Below are positions 1-6,502 of a stretch of DNA of 7,968 bases, piece by piece. The translations under genes and the position numbers were made by a program. This DNA comes from Limnohabitans sp. (GTDB lineage: Bacteria > Pseudomonadota > Gammaproteobacteria > Burkholderiales > Burkholderiaceae_C). The DNA is taken from contig VEQI01000141.1 in the NCBI GenBank assembly GCA_018883305.1, positions 1-7,968 on the forward strand, read 5' to 3'. Numbering within the stretch: the first letter of the stretch is position 1; every line of letters starts with the position of its first letter. The notes beneath the pieces are model-generated. The model did not search any database, was not told the origin of the DNA, and saw only the letters and a list, made by a program, of their open reading frames with translations.

Positions 1-404
1 CCCGCGGGCCCTTGGCAGGACTCAAAGGCGCCGGCCCGGTCACCCCCGACACGCTGGTGGCCCTGGCCTCGCCAGGCAACACCATCGCCGGCCTGGTGCG
101 CATCGGTCAAACCACCGATGCCGAATGGGGACCGCGTACCGCCATCAACATGCCAGCGCTCATCACCACCGTGGGTGAGATGGCGCAGGCGCTGGAGACG
201 GTGGCCAGCAAAGCGGGGACCGACCTGCTCGACTGGACACCGGATGAGAACATCCGGCGCATCGTCAAGTCGTGGCCGGGCCGGGTGGAGTCGGCACGCG
301 CCCGCGCACTGGGCCTGGTCGCCGACCGCGACTTTCTCACCGTGGTGCGCGACTACATCCGCGAAAACCCTGAGGCCATCAAAATCCCGGTCAAGACGGC
401 CTGA
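1..404 (+). CDS. NAD-dependent epimerase/dehydratase (SDR superfamily), probable D-erythronate dehydrogenase, C-terminal part
   Basis: The reading frame is open from the window edge (first whole codon at 3) to a TGA at 402-404, giving about 134 residues. The true start lies upstream, so the TTG at 12 is not taken as a start. The pattern of an ASPxNTIAGLV segment, then GPRTAINMPAL, a KSWPGRVESARARALGL segment and a final aspartate-rich FLTVVRDYI stretch resembles the C-terminal substrate domain of DenD-type D-erythronate dehydrogenases. These oxidise D-erythronate with NAD in four-carbon sugar-acid catabolism. The Rossmann fold and the YxxxK catalytic motif would lie upstream and cannot be checked. 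Membership of the extended SDR/epimerase family is fairly secure; the specific substrate is less so. It probably ends an upstream operon, and its stop codon overlaps the region where the gcv promoter is expected. Confidence 0.7.
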   Translation, partial: RGPLAGLKGAGPVTPDTLVALASPGNTIAGLVRIGQTTDAEWGPRTAINMPALITTVGEMAQALETVASKAGTDLLDWTPDENIRRIVKSWPGRVESARARALGLVADRDFLTVVRDYIRENPEAIKIPVKTA

Positions 405-422
405 GTCGCGGCTTCGTGCCGC

Positions 423-428
423 TAGAAT
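423..428 (+). promoter_or_regulatory. Probable -10 box of the gcvTHP promoter
   Basis: TAGAAT at 423-428 matches the sigma-70 -10 consensus at five of six positions. It ends 6 bases before the first base of the aptamer 1 P1 stem (435), so transcription would begin almost exactly at the riboswitch. No good -35 box is visible: the hexamers at the right distance (about 399-406) overlap the upstream gene's stop codon and match at about three positions. Promoter strength and activator dependence cannot be judged from sequence. Confidence 0.45.
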
Positions 429-434
429 CCTTAC

Positions 435-603
435 CGTCAGGAGAGAGTCGCAAGACCGCCGAAGGCTGAACGCTCAGGCAAAAGGACTGACGCAATCGAT
501 TCTGTTGGAGAGAGGCGCTGAGGCTCAGGCACACAGCGTCCACCGAAGGGGCAAGACCGCACAATGCTGTGCGGTTGAATCTCTCAGGTAAAGCGGACAA
601 CAG
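435..603 (+). ncRNA. Tandem glycine riboswitch (two aptamers)
   Basis: Two glycine-aptamer cores lie in series upstream of gcvT. Aptamer 1 is closed by a perfect 6-bp P1 stem (435-440 with 487-492). It has a short hairpin with a GCAA tetraloop (447-456) and the conserved CCGAAGG (459-465) and CTCAGGCAAAAGGAC (473-487). Aptamer 2 is closed by another perfect 6-bp P1 (502-507 with 598-603). Its P2 is GAGAG/CTCTC (508-512 with 581-585). A P3 hairpin pairs 514-520 with 534-540 (one G-U). The core CCGAAGGGGCAA (543-554) is followed by an 8-bp hairpin (556-563 with 568-575, loop ATGC) and CTCAGGTAAAGCGGAC (583-598). The two-aptamer arrangement with a short linker (493-501) is the classic gcvT-motif architecture. 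Binding glycine is expected to turn on the cleavage operon. Known from the family: tandem aptamers, gcv targets. Seen here: the core motifs and all the stems listed. Confidence 0.96.
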
Positions 604-612
604 GGTTCCCGA

Positions 613-643
613 CGCCTCCCCCGGGGCGCCGACTTACATGGAG
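613..643 (+). promoter_or_regulatory. Riboswitch expression platform and gcvT ribosome binding site
   Basis: A small hairpin can form at 613-618 with 623-628 (one T-G pair, CCCC loop), but no T-run follows, so it does not look like an intrinsic terminator. The gcvT ribosome binding site GGAG is at 640-643, 7 bases before the ATG at 651. CTCC at 616-619 is its exact complement. GGGGC at 623-627 can pair with GCCCC at 643-647, which includes the last base of the site. These pairings exclude the 613-628 hairpin, so two alternative folds exist, one exposing and one masking the site. Translational control is inferred from this, not demonstrated. Confidence 0.5.
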
Positions 644-650
644 CCCCCGC

Positions 651-1787
651 ATGCCTGACGTTCCCATCCCTGACGCAGCCCCGCTGCTCATCACCCCGCT
701 GAATGCCTTGCACCTGGAACTGGGTGCACGCATGGTGCCGTTTGCCGGCTACTCGATGCCGGTGCAATATCCCAGCGGCCTGATGGCCGAACACGTGCAC
801 ACCCGCACTCAAGCCGGGTTGTTTGACGTTTCACACATGGGACAGCTCACGTTGTCAGGCCCTGGTGCAGCGAAGGCCTTTGAAAGCCTGATGCCGGTCG
901 ATGTGATGGGCTTGGCCCCTGGACGGCAGCGCTACGGTCTGCTGCTCAATGAGGAGGGCGGCATCCTGGACGACCTGATGTTCGTGAACCGTGGTGACGA
1001 CTTGTTCGTGGTGGTCAATGGGGCCTGCAAGCAGGCGGACATCGCCCACCTGCAGCAACGCATCGGCACGCAGTGCACCATCACGCCCATGCCCGATCAG
1101 GCCTTGCTGGCGTTACAAGGGCCGCTGGCCGTCACGGCCCTGGCGCGCATGGTGCCGGGCGTGACCTCGTTGGTGTTCATGACAGGCGCTCGCTTTGATT
1201 GGAAGGGCGTGCCGTTGTTCATCACCCGCAGCGGTTACACCGGCGAGGACGGCTTTGAAATCTCCATCGCGGCCGCGCAAGCCGATACCTTCGCGCGCGC
1301 CCTGTTGGCGCAACCCGAAGTCAAACCCATTGGCCTGGGCGCACGCAACTCCCTGCGACTGGAAGCGGGACTGTGCCTGTACGGACAAGACCTCGGCACC
1401 ACCACCTCACCGGTGGAAGCAGGCCTGAACTGGGCCATCCAGAAAGTGCGTCGCACAGGCGGCGAGCGCGCTGGCGGATTTCCGGGTGCCGAGCGCGTGC
1501 TGCGCGAATTGGCACAAGGGCCCGAGCGCTGTCGCGTGGGCCTGGTGGCTCAGGCGCGGGTACCGGTGCGTGAACACACGCCTTTGCAGGCGCAGGATGG
1601 AACACCCGTGGGCGAAGTCTGCAGTGGCCTGCTGGGCCCCACTTGCAATCAGCCCATCGCCATGGCCTATGTGCCGCGTGCGCTGTCTGCTACGGGCACC
1701 GTGCTGAACGCCATCGTGCGCGGCAAGTCCGTGCCCATGGTGGTCCAGGCCATGCCCTTCGTCCCCACTCGCTATTACCGGGGCTGA
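651..1787 (+). CDS. gcvT: Glycine cleavage system T protein (aminomethyltransferase)
   Basis: A 378-residue protein, slightly longer than the roughly 365-residue family norm. GcvT transfers the methylene carbon from aminomethylated GcvH to tetrahydrofolate, giving 5,10-methylenetetrahydrofolate and releasing ammonia. Family hallmarks are in order: LHxELGARMVPFAGYSMPVQY (about 20-40), FDVSHMG (58-64), GGILDDL (103-109) with the Asp pair 107/108 covering the conserved catalytic aspartate, YTGEDGFE (196-203), and SPVEAGLNW (253-261) leading into the C-terminal barrel. There is no signal peptide, so it is cytoplasmic. The ATG at 651 is supported by GGAG 7 bases upstream and by alignment of the conserved LNALH start region. 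It is the first gene after the glycine riboswitch and sits 56 bases before gcvH. A GERAGGFPG segment (about 273-281) matches the variable part of the family. No key residue appears missing. Confidence 0.97.
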   Translation: MPDVPIPDAAPLLITPLNALHLELGARMVPFAGYSMPVQYPSGLMAEHVHTRTQAGLFDVSHMGQLTLSGPGAAKAFESLMPVDVMGLAPGRQRYGLLLNEEGGILDDLMFVNRGDDLFVVVNGACKQADIAHLQQRIGTQCTITPMPDQALLALQGPLAVTALARMVPGVTSLVFMTGARFDWKGVPLFITRSGYTGEDGFEISIAAAQADTFARALLAQPEVKPIGLGARNSLRLEAGLCLYGQDLGTTTSPVEAGLNWAIQKVRRTGGERAGGFPGAERVLRELAQGPERCRVGLVAQARVPVREHTPLQAQDGTPVGEVCSGLLGPTCNQPIAMAYVPRALSATGTVLNAIVRGKSVPMVVQAMPFVPTRYYRG

Positions 1788-1843
1788 TACGCTCACACCG
1801 TAGATCACCTCTTTGCACATCATTTTTCTCAAAGGAAACAACC

Positions 1844-2209
1844 ATGAGTCTCAAGTACACCGCCGAACATGAATGGGTTCAAGCTGGCGCAGATCAGGTC
1901 ACTGTGGGCATCACTCACCATGCCCAAGACGCCCTGGGTGATGTGGTGTTTGTGGAATTGCCCGAGGTGGGCAAGCATTTCAAGGCGGGTGATGTGGCTG
2001 GCGTGGTGGAGTCCGTCAAAGCTGCTGCCGATGTTTACATGCCCCTGAGCGGCACCATCACCGCAGTGAACGAAGATCTGCGCAACGACCCGGCCCTGGC
2101 CAACAGCGATCCGCTGGGTGCTGGCTGGTTCTTCAAGGTTCGTCTGGACAACGCCGCCGATGTCGATGGCCTGATGGACGAAGCCGCCTACCAAGCCCTT
2201 ACTGCCTAA
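1844..2209 (+). CDS. gcvH: Glycine cleavage system H protein (lipoyl carrier)
   Basis: A 121-residue protein, a little shorter than E. coli GcvH (129). GcvH carries the aminomethyl intermediate on a lipoyl arm between GcvP, GcvT and the L protein. The lipoylation site is Lys59 in VVESVKAAADVYMPLSG (54-70); the family more often has ESVKAAS, so Ala replaces the usual Ser two residues after the first Ala. The start HEWV (9-12) and the later DPLGAGWFFKV segment near residue 100 are typical. A good ribosome binding site (AAAGGA, 1831-1836) precedes the ATG at 1844 by 7 bases. An in-frame open stretch runs upstream into gcvT, but the conserved MSLKYTAEHEW start fixes the beginning. GcvP follows after 11 bases, so gcvH and gcvP are almost certainly cotranscribed and perhaps translationally coupled. 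Confidence 0.97.
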   Translation: MSLKYTAEHEWVQAGADQVTVGITHHAQDALGDVVFVELPEVGKHFKAGDVAGVVESVKAAADVYMPLSGTITAVNEDLRNDPALANSDPLGAGWFFKVRLDNAADVDGLMDEAAYQALTA

Positions 2210-2220
2210 GAGAGACTGCC

Positions 2221-5109
2221 ATGCTGATGTCGAGCCTCACACCGCTGGGAGAACTGGAGAACGCCCGCGAGTTCGAATCCCGTCACATCGGTCTGACCGA
2301 GGCCGACCAGGCACACATGCTGTCCGTCATTGGCGAGGCCTCGCGCCGCAGCCTGATCGAAGGCATCGTGCCCGCCAGCATCGCACGCAGCCAGGGCATG
2401 CAATTGCCCGAGCCTCTCACCGAAGCGCAAGCCCTGGACGAGTTGCGCAACATTGCCGAGCGCAACGTGCTGCTCAAGAGCTGCATCGGTCAGGGGTATT
2501 ACGGCACGCACACCCCCGGTGTGATTCTGCGCAACATCTTGGAAAATCCGGCCTGGTACACGGCTTACACGCCCTACCAAGCCGAGATCAGCCAAGGCCG
2601 CATGGAAGCCCTGGTGAATTTTCAGACCATGGTGTGTGACTTGACCGGCATGCCCATTGCCAATGCGTCCATGCTGGATGAGGCCACGGCAGCGGCAGAG
2701 GCCATGACGCTTGCGCGGCGCACCGTCAAAAGCAGCAGCGACGTGTTTCTGGTGGATCAGGATTGTCATCCGCAAACCATCGAGGTGGTGCGCACGCGCG
2801 CCAAGCCACTGGGCATCGAGGTGGTGGTGGGCGATGTGGCTGCGCTGTTGCCGGCTCAGGCGTGCTTTGCTGCCCTGGTGCAGTACCCGGGTTCCACGGG
2901 CACTGTGCGCTCATGGTCCGCGCAGGCCGAGCAGTTGCATGCGCAACAGGCTGCGTTGTGCGTGGCCGCTGATTTGCTGGCGCTGACGCTGCTGACACCA
3001 CCCGGCGAATGGGATGCAGACATCGTCATCGGCAGCACGCAGCGCTTTGGCATGCCCATGGGGTGTGGTGGTCCGCATGCCGCCTACCTGGCTTGCCGCG
3101 ATGCTTACAAACGCTCCATGCCCGGACGCCTGGTGGGCGTGAGCATCGATGCGCACGGGCATCCTGCGTACCGCTTGGCGCTGCAAACGCGCGAGCAACA
3201 TATCCGCCGCGAGAAAGCCACGTCCAACATCTGCACCGCGCAGGTGCTGCCTGCCGTGGTGGCCAGCATGTACGTGGTGTATCACGGGCCGCGTGGCCTG
3301 CAACGCATCGCGCAGCGTGTGGCCAGCTTCACTGCGCTGTTGGCGCGCGGTCTTTGCAGTCTGGGATGGTCGCTGCAACAGGACACGGCCTTCGACACGC
3401 TGTGCGTGAAAACAGCTGATCGCACCGACGCGCTGTTGGCACTGGCTCGCGCCAAGGGTTACAACCTGCGACGCGTGGACGACGTCACGCTGGGTATATC
3501 ACTGGACGAAACCACCACACGCAATGACCTGGAATGCTTGTGGAGCGTGTTCGCATCATCCGGCCAAGTCATACCGCGCGTGACCGATGCCGAGGCTGGC
3601 ATTGACTCGCTGTTGCCCGCTTCGCTGCGTCGACAAAGCACTTACCTCACCCACCCGGTCTTCAACACGTACCACAGCGAAACCGGCATGCTGCGCTACA
3701 TCCGCGCACTGAGCGACAAGGACCTGGCGCTGGACCGCAGCATGATTCCGCTGGGCAGCTGCACCATGAAGCTCAACGCCACCAGCGAGATGATTCCCAT
3801 CACCTGGCCGGCCTTCGCTCAGCCGCATCCGTTTGCGCCAGCCGATCAACTCGAGGGCTATCGTCTGCTGGACGAGCAACTCCGTCAATGGCTGTGTCAG
3901 GCCACGGGCTATGCCGGCATCAGCCTGCAACCCAACGCTGGCAGTCAGGGTGAATACGCTGGCCTCTTGGCCATCATGGCCTACCACGCGGCGCGCGGCG
4001 AGAGCCATCGCAAAGTGTGTCTCATTCCTTCCTCCGCACACGGCACCAATCCGGCCAGCGCCCAGATGGTGGGCATGGAGGTGGTGGTCACCGCGTGTGA
4101 TGAACAAGGCAACGTGGACATGGCCGACTTGCAAGCCAAGTGCGAACTGCACAGCGATCGACTCGCTGCGGTCATGATCACCTACCCCAGCACGCATGGC
4201 GTGTTTGAAACTCAGGTGAAAGACTTGTGCGCGCTAGTGCATCGTCATGGTGGGCGTGTGTACGTGGACGGCGCCAACATGAATGCGCTGGTGGGCGTGG
4301 CCGCACCGGGTGAATTCGGTGGCGATGTGAGCCACCTCAATTTGCACAAGACTTTCTGCATTCCGCACGGCGGTGGCGGACCGGGTGTGGGACCGGTGTG
4401 CGTGGTGGAAGACCTGGTGCCTTACCTTCCTGGGCACGCCACGGCGGGCGTGCCAGTGAACGGCGTGGGCGCCGTGTCAGCGGCACCCCTGGGCAATGCT
4501 GCGGTACTGCCCATCAGCTGGATGTACTGCCGCATGATGGGCGCCGAAGGCTTGCGTCATGCCACTGAAGCCGCCATCCTCGCGGCCAACTACATCAGTG
4601 TTCGACTGCGCGACCACTACCCAACGCTCTACACCAGCGCCAACGGCCGCGTGGCACATGAATGCATTCTGGACCTGCGCCCGCTCAAGGACAGCAGCGG
4701 CATCAGTGCCGAAGATGTGGCCAAGCGCTTGATGGACTATGGCTTTCACGCCCCCACACTCAGCTTCCCCGTGGCTGGCACGCTGATGGTGGAGCCCACC
4801 GAAAGCGAAACCCTGCAAGAACTCGATCGCTTCATTGACGCGATGATCGCCATCCGCCACGAGATTCATCAAGTGGAACAAGGCACCTGGCCTCGCGAAG
4901 ACAACCCGCTCAAGCATGCACCGCACACGGCGGCCGCCGTACTCAGCGACAAATGGTCACATGCCTACTCTCGCGAACTTGGCGCTTTTCCACTGACCTC
5001 ACTCAAGCGACAGAAGTACTGGCCGCCTGTGGGGCGTGTGGACAACGTGCATGGGGACCGCAATCTGTTTTGCAGTTGCGTGCCGATGTCGGCGTGGGAA
5101 GACGCTTGA
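2221..5109 (+). CDS. gcvP: Glycine dehydrogenase (decarboxylating), P protein
   Basis: A 962-residue single-chain P protein, the usual length for proteobacterial GcvP (about 955-965). It decarboxylates glycine with pyridoxal phosphate and transfers the aminomethyl group to lipoylated GcvH. The N-terminal half (to about 440) is a catalytically silent PLP-enzyme fold with the ESRHIG start, YYGTHTP and LLDEATAAAEAM-like segments. The C-terminal half holds the active site: the IPLGSCTMK segment (509-517), SSAHGTNPASA (604-614), the PLP-binding Lys710 in SHLNLHKTFCIPHGGGGPG, and the glycine-rich loop at 716-722. The NLFCSCVP end is conserved. The ATG at 2221 has a weak GAGAG ribosome binding site 6 bases upstream; an in-frame ATG at 2227 is an alternative. 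The short gap after gcvH suggests coupling. Its stop lies 7 bases from that of the convergent aminotransferase. Confidence 0.98.
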   Translation: MLMSSLTPLGELENAREFESRHIGLTEADQAHMLSVIGEASRRSLIEGIVPASIARSQGMQLPEPLTEAQALDELRNIAERNVLLKSCIGQGYYGTHTPGVILRNILENPAWYTAYTPYQAEISQGRMEALVNFQTMVCDLTGMPIANASMLDEATAAAEAMTLARRTVKSSSDVFLVDQDCHPQTIEVVRTRAKPLGIEVVVGDVAALLPAQACFAALVQYPGSTGTVRSWSAQAEQLHAQQAALCVAADLLALTLLTPPGEWDADIVIGSTQRFGMPMGCGGPHAAYLACRDAYKRSMPGRLVGVSIDAHGHPAYRLALQTREQHIRREKATSNICTAQVLPAVVASMYVVYHGPRGLQRIAQRVASFTALLARGLCSLGWSLQQDTAFDTLCVKTADRTDALLALARAKGYNLRRVDDVTLGISLDETTTRNDLECLWSVFASSGQVIPRVTDAEAGIDSLLPASLRRQSTYLTHPVFNTYHSETGMLRYIRALSDKDLALDRSMIPLGSCTMKLNATSEMIPITWPAFAQPHPFAPADQLEGYRLLDEQLRQWLCQATGYAGISLQPNAGSQGEYAGLLAIMAYHAARGESHRKVCLIPSSAHGTNPASAQMVGMEVVVTACDEQGNVDMADLQAKCELHSDRLAAVMITYPSTHGVFETQVKDLCALVHRHGGRVYVDGANMNALVGVAAPGEFGGDVSHLNLHKTFCIPHGGGGPGVGPVCVVEDLVPYLPGHATAGVPVNGVGAVSAAPLGNAAVLPISWMYCRMMGAEGLRHATEAAILAANYISVRLRDHYPTLYTSANGRVAHECILDLRPLKDSSGISAEDVAKRLMDYGFHAPTLSFPVAGTLMVEPTESETLQELDRFIDAMIAIRHEIHQVEQGTWPREDNPLKHAPHTAAAVLSDKWSHAYSRELGAFPLTSLKRQKYWPPVGRVDNVHGDRNLFCSCVPMSAWEDA

Positions 5110-5146
5110 GGGCCGTTCAGCCCTTCAACGCCCGCCCCAAGCGGGC
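5108..5146 (+). terminator. Possible weak terminator region between gcvP and the convergent aminotransferase gene
   Basis: Two small hairpins lie here. The first pairs 5109-5113 with 5120-5124 (plus a G-T at 5108/5125) and spans both convergent stop codons. The second is a perfect 6-bp GC stem, GCCCGC (5130-5135) with GCGGGC (5141-5146), loop CCCAA, followed by a mildly T-rich stretch (CCTTCTTCAATCTT) but no clean T-run. The second hairpin lies inside the last codons of the opposite gene. If gcvP transcripts end here, the 3' ends of the two mRNAs overlap. This is a guess from structure only. Confidence 0.25.
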
Positions 5147-6313
5147 AATCCCTTCTTCAATCTTGGCCACATCCGCCGTCGCGAAGCTCAGGCGCAGGGT
5201 GCTGTGATCCGGTGAATCCGCAAAGAAAGGTGCACCCGGCACGAAGGCCACACCTTGTTCGATGGCGCGCTTGGCCAGCTCGCCACCATCGCTGACAGCC
5301 CCGCCCGCACCCGTGAGTCGGGCCCAGAAAAACAAGCCGCCCTGGGGCTGATCGAAGGCAATGGCTTCGCCCAAGTGTTGACGCAGCGCAGCGCCCATGG
5401 TGCGGGCACGCTCTGCGTACACCCGGCGCACTTCTGCCAGGGTTTGCGGCATGCGCCCCGACTGAAGGTACTGCGCCGCAGTGGCCTGCGCAAAGGTGGA
5501 GGTATGCGCGTCGCTGAACTGCTTGCACATGGTGGCGCGCGACAGAATGGCGGCCGGCGCGATCAGCCAGCCCACGCGCAGACCGGGGCTCAGCACCTTG
5601 CTCATGCTGCCGCAGTAGGCGATCCAGTCGCGGCTGCCGGGCACCTCATGGCTGAGCGACAGCAAGGTGGGCGGTGGGGCATCGCCGAAATACAGGTCGC
5701 CGTAGGGATCATCCTCGATCACCAGGGTCTGGTACTTCACGGCCAGTTCCAACACCCGGCGGCGACGCTCCAGGCTCAGCATGCTGCCACTGGGATTGCC
5801 AAACGTGGGGACCAGATACACCAGCTTGGGGCGATGCTGCACGATCATGCGCTCCAGCGCCACCACGTCCACACCCTGCGCATCCACGGGCACGCCCATC
5901 ACCGTGGGACCATACAGGCGGAAACATTGAATGGTGGCCAGGAAGGTGGGGGCCTCCACCAGCGCCACATCGCCCGGATCCAGCATGACCTTGGCCAGCA
6001 AATCCAGTGCTTGTTGACTGCCTGTGGTGACGATCAAACCCTCAGCACTGAGGTCGCGCACGCCCTTGTCCGCCATGAACTGGGCGAGTTGCTCACGCAA
6101 GGGGTTGTAGCCTTCGGTGGCGCCGTATTGAAGCGCGGGACCGGCTTCTTGCTCCAGTGCACGCGCGCTGGCTTGGCGGATGCCGTCCACATCGAACATG
6201 GCGCTGTCGGGAAAGCCACCGGCAAAGCTGATGATGCCGGGCTTACCCAGGAGTTTGAACAGCTCACGGATGGCCGAGGTTTCGACGTTGTTCAGGCGTT
6301 GGGCAAACTGCAT
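5117..6313 (-). CDS. PLP-dependent aminotransferase, class I/II (2-aminoadipate/LysN-like or MocR-domain-like)
   Basis: A 398-residue fold-type I aminotransferase with no N-terminal DNA-binding domain. It begins with a segment resembling LysN/ARO8-type enzymes (xxFAQRLxNVxxSAIRELFKLLxxPxxISFAGGFP, about 1-35). Features in order: YGATEGYNPLR (63-73) for cofactor and substrate contacts, TTGSQQALDL (96-105), NPSG (173-176), IEDDPYGDLYF (199-209) with the cofactor-facing Asp and Tyr, the Schiff-base Lys239 in GSMSKVLSPGLRVGW, and LRLSFA (373-378) with Arg374 expected to bind the substrate carboxylate. The substrate cannot be read from sequence: alpha-aminoadipate, aromatic or branched-chain amino acids are all reported in this family. 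The start at 6313 was chosen because homologues begin near MQFAQRL; the upstream open frame (to 6625) overlaps nth and looks non-coding. AAAGAG lies a few bases upstream as a modest ribosome binding site. No functional link to gcv is evident. Confidence 0.9.
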   Translation of the reverse strand: MQFAQRLNNVETSAIRELFKLLGKPGIISFAGGFPDSAMFDVDGIRQASARALEQEAGPALQYGATEGYNPLREQLAQFMADKGVRDLSAEGLIVTTGSQQALDLLAKVMLDPGDVALVEAPTFLATIQCFRLYGPTVMGVPVDAQGVDVVALERMIVQHRPKLVYLVPTFGNPSGSMLSLERRRRVLELAVKYQTLVIEDDPYGDLYFGDAPPPTLLSLSHEVPGSRDWIAYCGSMSKVLSPGLRVGWLIAPAAILSRATMCKQFSDAHTSTFAQATAAQYLQSGRMPQTLAEVRRVYAERARTMGAALRQHLGEAIAFDQPQGGLFFWARLTGAGGAVSDGGELAKRAIEQGVAFVPGAPFFADSPDHSTLRLSFATADVAKIEEGIARLGRALKG

Positions 6314-6396
6314 GGGACTCTTTCGCGCGACTCTGTGACTGGCCGGGGTGTCATTCACCTGGGCGTGGTGGGCAGATCTTGGTCTGTAGAGCTCAC

Positions 6397-6402
6397 ATTT
6401 TA
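6397..6402 (-). promoter_or_regulatory. Candidate -10 box for the minus-strand aminotransferase gene
   Basis: Read on the minus strand, TAAAAT (6402 to 6397) matches the -10 consensus at five of six positions and lies about 84 bases before the start codon. No -35 box is seen at 16-18 bases; the nearest match, GGGACA (6430 to 6425), leaves a 22-base spacer, which is too long. This AT-rich patch is the only one in the 189-base gap between the divergent genes, which is the main reason to mention it. I see no convincing promoter for nth. Confidence 0.25.
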
Positions 6403-6469
6403 GAGGGGCACGGGCGTGACGCGCTGTCCCAGATTGATGAAACAATCGTGCTCTGGCCAGCTGAATGAT

Positions 6470-6493
6470 CAGGTGGCTTGCAACACCCACCTG
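6470..6493 (+). repeat. Perfect inverted repeat upstream of nth
   Basis: CAGGTGG (6470-6476) and CCACCTG (6487-6493) form a perfect 7-bp stem with a 10-base loop, ending 9 bases before the nth ATG at 6503. The only purine-rich, ribosome-binding-like sequence in the leader, AGGTGG, lies in the 5' arm and is too far (26 bases) from the ATG to serve it directly. The repeat could be an mRNA hairpin affecting translation or a protein-binding palindrome; chance is also possible in GC-rich sequence. Confidence 0.5.
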
Positions 6494-6502
6494 CGCATTG
6501 CC

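Noticed and set aside
118..591. A 157-residue plus-strand open frame running through the upstream gene into the riboswitch.
   Set aside because: It is Arg/Trp/Ser-rich out-of-frame sequence of the DenD-like gene and crosses a structured RNA element.
613..628. Hairpin after the riboswitch as an intrinsic terminator.
   Set aside because: It has only six pairs, including one T-G, and is followed by CGCCGACTT rather than a T-run.
1788..1843. Separate promoter or terminator between gcvT and gcvH.
   Set aside because: The 56-base gap holds a short T-run and the gcvH ribosome binding site, but no stem precedes the T-run and no convincing -35/-10 pair is present.
2206..2775. A 189-residue minus-strand open frame within gcvP.
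   Set aside because: It is a shadow of gcvP, His- and Gln-rich, with no identifiable domain or ribosome binding site.
5255..6403. A 382-residue open frame on the plus strand antisense to the aminotransferase gene.
   Set aside because: It is the mirror of a GC-rich gene, is rich in His, Gln and Gly with no recognisable motif, and the minus-strand frame has full aminotransferase hallmarks.
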